64,000 nt of DNA. Source: Axinella damicornis. Its lineage: Eukaryota > Porifera > Demospongiae > Axinellida > Axinellidae. Position numbers and translations under genes: made by a program. The notes below the pieces were generated by a model. That model was not told the origin of the DNA and did not search any database. It worked only from the letters and a program-made list of their open reading frames with translations. Location: contig OZ007506.1 of NCBI GenBank assembly GCA_963931865.1, positions 12,892,450 to 12,956,449 of the forward strand, written 5' to 3'. Shown in pieces: positions 23,979 to 39,239 of this stretch; within the stretch, counting starts at the first letter, position 1, and each line of letters starts with the position of its first letter.

Positions 23979-25100
23979 GCGGTATAAATTTCTCCCGGTA
24001 CCCTGGCACGGGCTATGGTCCATCATCCTCTTCCTCTATACCCCTGTCGTCCACACTTCCATGTCCATTCTGAACTACAACTTTCTACCGGGACAGAATG
24101 GTACAAGTGTACCTCGTTGGTTCATCAATGGAAACATGAACGGTTTCAATGGTGGACACATTCCTCTGGGCCTTCTTGCAATATTCGTCCTCATCCTAAC
24201 CACCCTTCTGGTACCATTACTAGCGATAGTCTCACTGGATCTAATTCATAAGGTGCGCTGGTCGCACCATATGGTAGAGCCTCTTACGAATGCTTACAAG
24301 GAGAAATATAGATGGCCGGTGGTCTGCAGTGGAGCTAGCCAAGAGACTGCTACTGTTGCTGTTCATCATTGCATTTCCAACCGATGACTATCCAGCCATC
24401 TTCATCCTTCTGATCTTGCTGTTTGTGGCGGGTTTTGTTCAACCGTACAAACACTGGTCCTACAATACGTTGGATGTGGTGATGGCCGGGAATATCCTAG
24501 TGTTACTGCTGCTGCGAAACACAGACCAAGTTGAAGAGGATTTCCAGGTCATACCTCTGCAGTCCCAGCTACGAAGGATGGGGTGTGGAGGTCGTGCAGA
24601 GTGTGGAGAGATTGAAGGAGTTACGAATATGGCGTGGCTGCTTTCCCCATTTGCATACTTTCCACTCTTCTTGACATTGATCATACTGGTTGTGTGGGCT
24701 GTGTACAAGGTAGGAGGATGTGTTAGAAGACTCAAGGGCAGCTGTCACAAGAAAGACAAGAAAGAGGCTGAGTTACCGTGAGAGGGTGACAACTTTAACA
24801 GTACCTCAGAAACCTCGAACCACCACCATAGTGGACATGGCAGAACTGGACAGCACTATTAGCCCAGGAGGTAAGTATAAGCAGTTTCAGAGCCCAACCT
24901 TGTCTATTGTTGATATAAAGGAATTGGAGGGAGAGCTGAATGCCTGTGATTCTCCAAGTGAGCAACTCAAACATGCAGAAGCAAGAAGACTCACCAGCTG
25001 GCCCTTGGAACAGAACTCGAGTAGCAAGGATGCATCTAACACAGCACCAGGCCCCAGCTCTCTGCCCAGGACATTGGTTAGCATTGAAACCACAATCTGA
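23979..25100 (+). pseudogene. Cysteine-rich multi-pass membrane protein, copy C (single broken exon)
   Basis: Equivalent of the last exon only (1122 bases against 1108). Three insertions account for the 14-base difference: ccgg near 24314-24318, four bases near 24777-24780 and an in-frame six (gtgagcaactc against gtatc) near 24958. The two 4-base insertions shift the frame within the helices and before the tail. The exon with VLCGSC is absent upstream. The remaining sequence is still about 97% like copies A and B by eye, so inactivation is recent. Confidence 0.9.
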
Positions 25101-26698
25101 GTGCAGACATTGTCAGTCTAGTTACATAATTTATGTGATGATAGTATGACAGTTGTACTCATCTGCAACTCCCTTCTGACAGTCAGGAATCCATGCTGTT
25201 TTTAGTAGGATGTGTAATACAGTATAGACTTCCTATCAATCTGCCCCATGCATTAGATTGTATTATGCCACTGTCACAGTAGTGTTGTTGCTCTATAGAA
25301 CATGCAGTTGGTGATGCATGAACTGTTAGCTGACTGAACTTACCTTAATACTTAACTCTGATATTCAAGCCCAAGACCTTGATCAATGTGGGTTTGATTC
25401 TTTCTGCATGACGTAGATTAGCTTATCATAACTGTAGCCACCCATACAGGCCTCAGTCCACAGCAAGTGACACCAGTTTTAGTATACGTTGGGTTGATTG
25501 AGGACTGGCAATTTAATTAAGTGTATAAACCACAATTATATTATGACCATGGGTAAGCATCACTTGGACATGCAGAAGACCTAGATACACATGTAGGCCG
25601 AAAAAAAAAGTGCAGGTGGGATGATAATTATTTGGCTTACAGTACTGTTGCAGTCATATAAGGCCTGCATGACTAGCGCATGGCTTCGGGAGGTTTTACA
25701 GTTAGTGAGGAGTGCACAATGTCATGCCTGCAGATCAAAACTCACCACAAAGTCGCTCCTAAGCCCTCTGAAGCTTGTTATAGGGACATTTTCTGGACGG
25801 ATGAGAAGCCCTAAAAGTGCATAGGGTGTAAATGGCATCAATTGACCCATTCAGTATTGTCTATACCTCTGGTGGTGCGTGCACTTGTACAGTGAAGTGC
25901 TCAGCTCATGATCAGGCCTGCATGGGTTGGAATGCCACTGAAGCCCTAATTGTTTTTCTTTGACGCCAAAGTTTCGGAGTTTACCCTTATTCCAGAGATG
26001 CAAGTTTGAGCAATGCCATTTATATTATGGCAACTTTGTTGATGAAGTCATTGATTAATTGGGCCCAGGAGCTGCATGATAACTTCCTCCTCTATATAGC
26101 TCTGGGGCTGCAGCATTTCTGGATTATAGTGAACTGTCCCTAACCCCCATGTGTTTGACTGATGGAGCTGCATGGTTGAGTGCTCTATGGTGATGTCGAG
26201 AATTTGATGCCATCGTGTCTAAGGTCTAGCTACGTACATGCCAATGTCATTTGTGTGTGTATGTATACGTATTCCATGTGTGTTGAAATTCTGTAGTGTT
26301 CCTCTCTGGGGTGATATAATTTGACTTTATGAGTTCGTCAGACCTCTGCACAGAGAGCAGCTCAGCATGGAGGATATTTCGATCCCTTAGTTTTGCAACT
26401 GGAAGATGATTGATAGCTGTTACTGTTATGGGAACATTCACTAATCTGCCTGAATATAGGCTTAACTTTCCGTAGTTTCACTTGACTCTGGTTCACCCCT
26501 TTCCTTTGAAATAAGAATGATGGGTCCAGAGTGCTTATGGGAGCTGTTACTGTTATGGGAACATTCACTAACCTACAAGGCAAAATTGCTGTGCTTATAA
26601 TAATTATTATACAAAACTGAAAACAGGATGCAAGAAAATTAATGACCTAAAACCTCAAGAGCTAGCTACCATTGGCAGAAAGTACTAAGTGATCAAGT
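25101..26698. other. Block C spacer, no gene seen
   Basis: Diverged match of the A and B spacers. It contains the empty target site of the 3764-7079 element (25247-25254). A local duplication of gctgttactgttatgggaac lies at about 26417 and 26530. Confidence 0.7.
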
Positions 26699-26940
26699 TC
26701 ACCCAAAGTACAGGAAACCACACAGGCAAAGGGATATGGGATATAAAGTTCTCACGATATCGGAGTCCACTTCATCTTTTTCATCCAAATCAACAGCTTG
26801 CTTCTGGGCCTGGCAGCTACCACGACCTGCACTCTGCTCGTTGATGAGGCTCTCTTCGCTGTCACTAATCTTGACCCAGCTCTGCCTGAGTCTCTGGGGC
26901 AGCACTCTACTCAGAAATTTACAGAACTGGCAGTTGATCG
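26699..26940 (-). pseudogene. TMEM45-like 3' exon fragment, copy C
   Basis: Minus-strand remnant of the C-terminal tail (LPQRLRQSWVKISDSEES and on to DEVDSDIV). The stop codon after DIV is lost and the frame runs on. The rest of the gene is deleted. Confidence 0.8.
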
Positions 26941-27277
26941 CAGAAATAAAGTAACTGCATGGCTGTGTATATACAACATTGTGGCATTACAGTACAGTAG
27001 TATGGGATAATTATACCCTTCAGGTCTGCATCCGTTGGCAATTATCAGTAGGTGCATGACTTCAGTTATGATTCTGAACCTCCTGTAAATTGATGCTACT
27101 AAAATACCACCCCTGATATGTAGTACATTTGCCCACATGACTTGTGTGATTGGAATACTCTGTTTGCCTGTTGCCACACTATAAAGTTTGATGCCTAGTC
27201 AGATCAAAATATCTTCATTGTGACTGCAACAAAAGACCACAACATCATCAATAAACCCATAACCCACTTCTATTCCA

Positions 27278-27316
27278 AGCTAGCCACATTCCCAGGTGCC
27301 TGGGAACAAGACTAGC
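27278..27316. repeat. Palindromic repeat, AGCC...CCCAGG family
   Basis: tagccacattcccaggtgcctgggaacaagacta: inverted halves with the cattcccagg / cctgggaac core shared with 37061, 51040, 56303 and 60213. Confidence 0.7.
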
Positions 27317-27509
27317 TAATTCCAAGCAAGATGTTGCTATACATAGTATAATAGGAGCAATCGGACGACAGACCCCACTCATAAGACATTATTTATGCCT
27401 TCGCAAACTATGATGTTATCCGTAAATTATATAATAGGCTGTGTATACTATAATAGGCTAAAAATTGAACACAATATACGTATCTATGGATGTTCTGACT
27501 ACTAACTGT

Positions 27510-27955
27510 ACACTGTAAAGAGAGATGGATTGCTTTAACCAGGCTTTGGTCACCTCAGTTGCATCTCAGTGCCTCCACCGTGGTGATCAAGGAATGAGCA
27601 CACAAGTGCAATCCTATTAGATAGGAAATCCTAGCTAGTAGGCCTGTTGAGATAATTAACCTAGGTCAAGTTTCTTAATTCCAGGTAACTATAGGAATGC
27701 TATGTAGAAGTGCATGCAGCTGCACTCCTAGCAATTCTACTGATGAACGGTTGCCATAGTTGCTGCTTCAATGCCAAACAATGTATCACTATTATATGTC
27801 CTCCAACAGACATACAGATGGGTTAAATACCTATGATTAAGAACAACATTTGTGCATTCCATGATCACCAAAGTGGAGGAGGCACTGAGATGCAACCTTA
27901 CCTTGGTGATCAGAGCCTGGTTAAAACAACCTTCTCTTTTTGCAGTGTAGAGTGT
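27510..27955. repeat. Inverted repeat with arms of about 100 bases
   Basis: The left arm (about 27512-27602, with ttgcatctcagtgcctcca) pairs with the right arm (about 27845-27955, with tggaggaggcactgagatgc). Parts resemble the sequence upstream of the TMEM45-like gene (about 10990-11110). Confidence 0.7.
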
Positions 27956-28416
27956 ACACTTCATTGAAGAACTCCGTGATGAAGTCTTTGACGATAGCTT
28001 TGTCTGGGATCATACCTACCATCCCATACATCCCTGCCGATCCTTTTTTTAACAAAGAGGGGCAGCCTGCATGCATGTGTGTTGCATGAGGCTACCGTTC
28101 CAGCCTATTTAGGTAATCTCGAGATTGTACACTTGTGTTTTGCGCAATCTCAAGATTGGCATGCAATTTACGGATTCCGAGAAGCGCAGCGCAATCTCGA
28201 GGTTGTGCAAATTCCTAAATTGTGCAGAACATACACACGATGGAAGGGGGACAGAAAGCATGTGCATTGGTGTGTGTACAGTACCTTTCGTTTCCATAAT
28301 ATCAGCAAACACATCGAGCTTGGGGTCAGAGGAACCCATCGCAATAATGGTCATGTTTGGATGCCCACAGATGTGCAGACCCTGGAAAATGTAATTATGT
28401 AATTATTTAGGTTATG

Positions 28417-28540
28417 AGGGAGGGAGGGAGGGAGGGAGGGAGGGAGGGAGGGAGGGAGGGAGGGAGGGAGGGAGGGAGGGAGGGAGGGAGGGAGGGAGGG
28501 AGGGAGGGAGGGAGGGAGGGAGGGAAGGAGGGAGGGAAGG
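28417..28540 (+). repeat. (GGGA)n microsatellite
   Basis: About 30 uninterrupted aggg units followed by a degenerate purine tract to about 28620. It lies in the intron between pseudo-exons 7 and 8. The matching intron of the intact gene (33567-33700) is pyrimidine-rich on the opposite strand but has no pure array, so the repeat expanded after duplication. Confidence 0.95.
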
Positions 28541-29019
28541 AAGGAGAAAGGTAGAGAGGGAAAGAGAGTGAACGAGCGAAGGAGAGAGGGACAAAGGAGG
28601 GAGGAGGCGAGAGAGAGGACACGCCTTCACCATGCTGTTCACTCCATTCTTCAGATGCTCAGTCACGTCCATCAGCCTCCTAGAGATAGCCTGCCTGACC
28701 CACGCTGTTCAGCACCGCCCATGAGGAAGCTATGTTGCCACCTGAGTGGGAGTGGAGAGAGGGGATACGTATAGGTGGGAAGGGGGAAAGAAGGGAGGGT
28801 GGGAGTGGGTACTCTATATACCAAACATTTTTCCTACCTGGTCTGGATCCTGCCATGCCGGGTGACCCAAACAGCCATCCTGGCCAGTCAGCATACGCAA
28901 CTGTGTAATGCAAATAGGTAGTGACGAAACTCTGCACTCCGATAGAGTACAACACTTGCCCCCTGAGTGGACCAGAGCAAATGGAGAGAGAATTAAACAT
29001 ACTATACACTCACATAGTC

Positions 29020-29640
29020 TGCAGAATCCTCACAACACGTTCAGTACATGGAGTACATGTACATGCTTGATGAATAATTAACTGTGGACTTAAAAACATC
29101 ACATCCATGGTTACCATGACTACCTTGGCTTCCAGGTCATAATTGTCAAGGGTTAGGGCTAATTACCAATAGCCATGTTCTGTAGTCCAATTTTGTAGCA
29201 GTGCTGGATATTTGCCGAAGAATGTAATCATAGTGAGGAGCAGGTCACTAATCAGTAATGGTATGAGTTGCTAGTAGTTGAACTTGGTCTGTCCGATTAC
29301 CTATAGTCTACACCCTCAGTCTTGGATATTGGCCAAAGAATGCAATGGAGGAGCAGTTCACAAGTGGGTGTGAGTTTAAACAATCCTAACGGTCACTCCT
29401 GCATAGCTGGCCTGAGATAATAGTAGCAAAGGTAAAGAATTGAGAATAATTCCAGAATAATAGCAAGCATTTGCATGTGGAAGGGGTGTGGTGCAAATTG
29501 ACTTCCAGTTTGCTGCACATGGTAATAATGGCTGGCATTTGCAGTACTAGCACAGGTATTGTAGTTGATTTGTTGACAGTGTAGTCCGAGGACTCTGATT
29601 TGCCGGTACATCGTACATGTGCAATCATTGCTCACTCAAG
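29020..29640. other. Spacer within the inverted lyase copy
   Basis: No exon found. A motif around tgtagtccaattttgtagca and tggatatttgccgaagaatg recurs at 29180, about 29320 and in the lyase intron at about 32505, which suggests a small interspersed repeat. Confidence 0.5.
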
Positions 29641-30159
29641 ACTATGTTGAATGTTGAAGTATAACAAGCGTTGTTATTTGTTGAGAATAATGTGGGGCAG
29701 GAATAATAGCAAGATTTTGAGGAATAGAATTTGAGGCATAATTATCTCAGGCCTACTCCTGCACCAAAAGAGACTACTCACAGTACAAATGATTGGGTGA
29801 GTGCAAAGTGCAGTTACCATGGCAACAAGAATCCTGCAATGCAGGAATCAACGTGCATGGGTAGTCCACACTCCATTGCTGTGCAATCTGAGACACTTCC
29901 TCCACGGGATCCACTATACCATAGCAGTACTCAGGACAGCCCCCTTTTTTCATTGTGTATTAATAGTTTTCTGCCTCTAGAAGGTGGATACGCTTGTACA
30001 GCATGCAGTGAACACCAACAGACGGCCAAGAAGAGCTGGAGAATGGTCCACCTTTGTGGGACATGTGAATATTCCGTTCCTGATCCTGTCTGGTTCCAGG
30101 CGTACGGAATGGGGCGGTGCGCGTGGCGCATGCTCATGTGACACTCTGAAAGCAGAATT

Positions 30160-35184
<5,025 letters not shown>

Positions 35185-36479
35185 CTGCTACAGTTAGTTT
35201 GTATTGTAGGCATCAATGGAGGCTAACTTCATAGTGCTCTCTTTTACGATGTCATAATTATGGCACTGTTTTGGACAAACAGACAGTGCATGGTTGGCAA
35301 TGGGTCTGTGCCTTTACTATATACAGTACAGTTGTAGCTACCAGCGTAGTGTTTAATGTGTTCAGTCTGCACTGAAGACATTCTCTTAGCATTACAGCCA
35401 CTGGTTGCAATTCGACAAGCAGAGTATTCACTAGCTGCCCAGCAAGCAGCTTGATCACCGACAATTGTTGGCAGGCATGCAGGCTGGCCAACTAGTTATC
35501 AACAGCTGCTGGCAAACAGGCACGCAGAGTATTGCAATGATGCGTGCGGGCAAGCGGTACTGCTAATAGTGTTAATAATATTTACAGATCACAATTGAGG
35601 AGAAGCATTGGAGATTGTACTGTTAATAGCATCAGTGATTATTCACAGATCAAAATCGAGGAGAAACATTATGAGAGTGCATGATGACATCATTGCCATT
35701 GTGGCACGATGATGATGATGTCCTTGAGATTATAATTACATATTGTACATACAAATCTTGTATGTAGTCAATGTTAACTTAGTCTAACTGCAAGAACTGA
35801 CCTTACAACAATCATGACGGTTTATAAGGCAACCCAACACAGCGGAGAATGTTCTAGAAGGTGCATGTGTGTGCATCAATCTTGGTTATCCGTATCCTGC
35901 TGTGGTCATTGATTACTTCTAGTCAGGCTAGCTACAAAAACATACAACTAGTACCAGTAGTCTAAGCTCCTCTGGGTATACACATGAAAGCATTACAGAC
36001 TGTCCACATGTATTTTGTTACTGCTGACTATTATGGCCATTTTTGGTAGCTGCCAGTGATTCTAGTCCAGAAACAGTTTGCAGAATACACAAACCATGAC
36101 CATTGGAAAATACTTCTGCGCTGCTTGTTAGTCGTCCTCGGCAGACAAATTCTGTGATCATGATTTTCCGTTGATTGAAGTGACGTAAATTCTTACCTCG
36201 TAAGATGCTTGGATCAACCGATGCAAGATACGGAATACGAGTGATGAGCGGAGAGGAGCTTGGTAAAACTACAATTGGAGGGTGGGGCTAGTCTAGCCGT
36301 ACAGCTAGGGGGTGGGGCTAGTCACGTGTGTGTACTTGTAATTGTCGGAGGAGCTCGATCACATGAGAAGGGCTGCACAGTTGGGGGGGGGGGGGGGGGG
36401 GGGGGCTGGAATGTGGGCAAGACAGAAGTCCCATCATACGTACAACCCCTAAATATATTCTAGTAGCTATAGCTCTGTA
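35185..36479. other. Intergenic, no gene seen
   Basis: Follows the lyase stop codon. It contains a run of 23 G at 36383-36405 and a near repeat of attgaggagaagcattggag (about 35592) and atcgaggagaaacattatga (about 35652). No coding sense. Confidence 0.7.
36383..36405 (+). repeat. Pure G homopolymer, 23 bases
   Basis: Uninterrupted G run in intergenic sequence. Confidence 0.95.
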
Positions 36480-36874
36480 TTGTCTATATATAGAATCTCT
36501 AACTTTGCATGTAACTTTGTTCTACATAACGATCCATACAACAACACGGCTGCAGAACAGCAGATAGACTCAGACCAAGACGCACAATTTGGTCCCCCAG
36601 ACAAGCGAAGTAATTTCAGAAAACGCCATATTGATTTGGATTCAGAGTCTGATTTAGTCCCTCTGGTGGAAAAGGCAAGGGCAGGAGTAACAAGATTACC
36701 AATACTTTCAAAGGAATAGGTCAACGTGTTGAAGTTAGGTACAATGATGGGGTATGGTGTAAGGGAACATTGATAGATTTCAACATTAAGACGGGGAACT
36801 AGATGGCTCGATTTGATGCTGACAATGAAGCAACCACAATCAAATTCCCTGATAAAGATGTCCGTCTGATTTGA
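36480..36874 (+). pseudogene. Tudor-like domain fragment (broken)
   Basis: A first frame (36480-36719) encodes an acidic, basic and Ser-rich stretch (DLDSESDLVPLVEKAR) and stops. A second frame from about 36700 encodes GQRVEVRYNDGVWCKGTLID...MARFDADNEATT...FPDKDVRLI and ends at a natural TGA (36872-36874). That pattern, basic surface strands with YxDGxWYxG and FPDxDVRLI, is like Tudor/PWWP-type folds found next to transposase or chromatin proteins; this is my inference. Two lesions are visible: the frame change near 36700 and an in-frame tag at about 36802 where a Trp codon is expected. Confidence 0.55.
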
Positions 36875-37060
36875 CCACTGCTACTCTTCCATTACTCATT
36901 CATCGTTACCAGTCCAACCACTCAATCTTCCATTATTATGATCACATGCTGCTGTTTATGGTATGTATTATGTTGTTCGTAATCATAACCTGTATTCAAA
37001 CTGTTAGTATGCTGCTTTAATTAACCCAATTGGGGACAACCTTTATGTCATGTAGTTTCC

Positions 37061-37138
37061 TAGCCTCGTTCCCAGGCGCTCGGTAATTGGGGAGAAGGGC
37101 TCTTCTCCCCAATTACCGAGCGCCTGGGAACGAGGCTA
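37061..37138. repeat. Near-perfect 78-base palindrome
   Basis: 39-base arms starting tagcctcgttcccaggcgct and ending agcgcctgggaacgaggcta, with a single mismatch next to the centre. The outer 17 bases recur across the window. Confidence 0.97.
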
Positions 37139-37289
37139 GTAGTTTTCCCTGCTCACAAAATGAGTACGTCCCTTTAATTAACCCAAACAGGGTGAAACAT
37201 AAAATTTTGGAGTGACTAATAGTTTCTGTTCAGCTGCCATTGCAAGACTATTGCCATCTTTTGCCAGCGCATGCGCAAGTACTCAGTCA

Positions 37290-37466
37290 CATGGTTTTGT
37301 GACGTCGCGTCATGCAGCCATATATAGCTAGCTAGCTTAGTATACCGATCGTCGTTTAGTCGCCATCTTTGCTGCTTGCAGCTTCAGACAGAACGCACAC
37401 TTTCCATCTCTCTACTCTATCGATACAATTCCACGGGGAGTGTACTCTCTGGCCCGCGGTGACATG
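37290..37466 (+). promoter_or_regulatory. Possible promoter and orphan first exon
   Basis: tgacgtcgcgtca at about 37300 contains a CRE-like TGACGTC core. A TA-rich patch follows, then a GC-richer stretch ending gacatgg|gtgagt at 37466, which is a start codon directly before a good splice donor. The next acceptor I can see (cctcacag near 37867) gives only a short frame into transposon sequence, so the downstream gene is lost or unrecognised. Confidence 0.35.
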
Positions 37467-37760
37467 GGTGAGTATAAGCATAGATAATATACACGATATA
37501 CCAAATTATCTATGGTATAAGCCAACAGGCTAAAAATATATCAGCAGGATGTGATTGTAGTGGGCATTTTAATTAACAAGATAATAGTATGAGTCACCCC
37601 AGTTTTGCTATATGTGTTCATAGCCTCGTTCCCAGGCCGTTCCCACCGCCAGTATTTCAGTATGAAAACGGCCGTATGGTAACGGAGGGGTTTCCGGACA
37701 GTCTTTTAATTCCGGACACGGTATTCATGCCCCTCACATTCGCTCCGTTAGTATTTCTAT

Positions 37761-37783
37761 GGGGGGGGGGGGGGGGGGGGGGG
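37761..37783 (+). repeat. Pure G homopolymer, 23 bases
   Basis: Uninterrupted G run in spacer sequence between the orphan first exon and the transposase remnant. Confidence 0.95.
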
Positions 37784-37891
37784 TCACAAATAATCATCAA
37801 TAAACGTGTGACATGACAGTGGCTCGATCATCATCCTTGTAACATCCTCCACATGCATTCCTCACAGACTCCTGTAGACGACACATCAGTC

Positions 37892-38696
37892 TCACTCGAG
37901 GAAGATGATGTCAAAGGGGGGGAACTGGTGCCCTTGTTTTTGCCACTCTCCTTGCTGCTGGACTTCTTCGGGTACATTTGCTAGCTCTTGTCCGAGATTC
38001 CTGAGTGTTTTTTTCCACAGACTTTTTTCGCCTTGCAGCATCCTTCTCCTGCTTTGTATCCTTTTGCTTTGCAGCCTTCTTTTGCTCTGTAGCCTTTCTC
38101 TTTGAAGCTCTCTTCTCTGCAGCAGTCTTCTTCTGCTCTTCAGTGATCCTGTCAAAAACTCATCAAGGGTGAGTGCCTCACCATAAAACTTGGGCTTGAG
38201 TTTCTGTTTATTCTCCGTGCATTTCCTTCCCAATTTATTTTTCTGAAGTTGATGGGAAAAGTAACCACGCAAATGGAGGCGAATGGGTGTATTGATGGTA
38301 AATTCCCTGGGAGATGAAGTACCACCTTATTGTTACTAGAGCAATCCGTAGACTCAGTCACCTGGCTGCTAGAAGATTCGTTCCCTTCGCCTGTTGATGG
38401 CTTGTTATGGGGCAGGGCTTTGGATAATTTGTGTGATGGAATTGCTTCCCTATTGAGAGGACAAAGCCCACGCTTCAGAAAGCCACTTTTCATATGAGTA
38501 GGCAAAAACGTTACTTCCCAAAGTCTAGATACAAGCCTTGGAAAATCTTCTTTCGTCACAGTTGCGTCACATGTTTCAAGCTGGTACTCCTTCAGTATTT
38601 TCCTCCATGCGTCCTTCACAGGGCTGAAGACTGACATGTCAAGAGGCTGTATTATGTGAGTGCAATGTGGGGGAAAACAAATCAGGTGAACATTAT
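37892..38696 (-). pseudogene. Pogo/Tigger-type transposase C-terminal fragment
   Basis: Minus strand. [20 protein letters not shown] followed by [11 protein letters not shown] and [11 protein letters not shown]...[19 protein letters not shown] is the hallmark C-terminal part of the DDE_1 transposase domain shared by pogo/Tigger and Jerky proteins. The N-terminal DNA-binding and catalytic Asp parts are missing. A frame change near 38270 separates it from a Lys/Arg-rich continuation (to 37892). Confidence 0.8.
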
Positions 38697-39164
38697 TCTC
38701 CAGTCGCTTTTTGTCGTTGCTGTCCTCTGCTAACTCGTCCGCAGTGTACTCTGCCACGACTCCCCAACCGTATTCGGAGCAGTCGGCGATCTTAATTAGC
38801 TTCTGGCGCTCTGCGAGCAGTTTCATACCTTTGTCAGAGCTTCTTGGGCTCTCTCAATAACGGGTGGGCTGCCATCATCCCCAGATAAGTGGGTCTGTGC
38901 TTCGGCGACTGTGTCCTCTACCTTCTCATTGAAGCCAGCCTGCTCCTCATTTCCCTTCCTCTTGAAGTTGTACGGCCTTTCGTGCCGCGTTTACTTGACG
39001 GCCTTCACGGCAGCATCTTCCTGCCCCTGGCGCACCTCTGCGCAGAACTCGGCAAACTTGTTATCAAACCTCTGTTGCGAGGCCTGGATCGCCGCCATCA
39101 ACTGTGCAAACTGGTCGTCCGAGATGGCCACAGGCGTATCAGCGTCACCAGCAGTGGGCATCAT
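38697..39164 (-). pseudogene. Element-associated coiled-coil ORF fragment, fused to the transposase
   Basis: Minus strand from MMPTAGDADTP through DDQFAQLMAAIQASQQRFDN, then HERPYNFKRKGNEEQ and [18 protein letters not shown] to [15 protein letters not shown], where it joins the transposase sequence. The text looks like a gag-like or accessory ORF I associate with repeated elements in sponges and cnidarians (from memory, uncertain). Lesions: TAA for a Lys codon near 38995 and a one-base loss near 38830. Confidence 0.5.
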
Positions 39165-39239
39165 GCACGAACTGATGGTTTCCTGCAGACGAACGATGAA
39201 ATCTGGTGGGTGGCGGTGGAATGGCAACAACGGGGCAAT

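Larger units (their letters stand above)
23727..27056. repeat. Segmental duplication, block C (shrunken)
   Basis: This block starts inside the membrane gene intron and follows A and B through the spacer to the TMEM45 3' exon (about 26940). It then jumps to sequence equal to 12536-12655. It is more diverged than A and B are from each other. Confidence 0.85.
27951..29938 (-). pseudogene. Inverted partial copy of sphingosine-1-phosphate lyase exons
   Basis: Matches to the intact gene at 30160-35184, in reverse order on the minus strand: exon 4 at about 29813-29938, exon 6 at 28838-28962, exon 7 at about 28624-28741, exon 8 at 28285-28381 and exon 10 at about 27951-28066. I find no exon 9 and no clear exon 5. 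Intron pieces next to exon 6 also match. Defects: extra bases in exon 6 after the EFRHY codons, an 8-base loss in exon 7 after GQAGYL, a one-base loss creating an early stop in exon 10, and loss of the normal stop codon. It is a genomic (intron-bearing) duplication, not a retrocopy. Confidence 0.92.

Noticed and set aside
37868..37985. Second exon joined to the ATG at 37464
   Set aside because: The only possible join gives a short frame made of the reverse of the transposase tail, so I left the first exon as an orphan.
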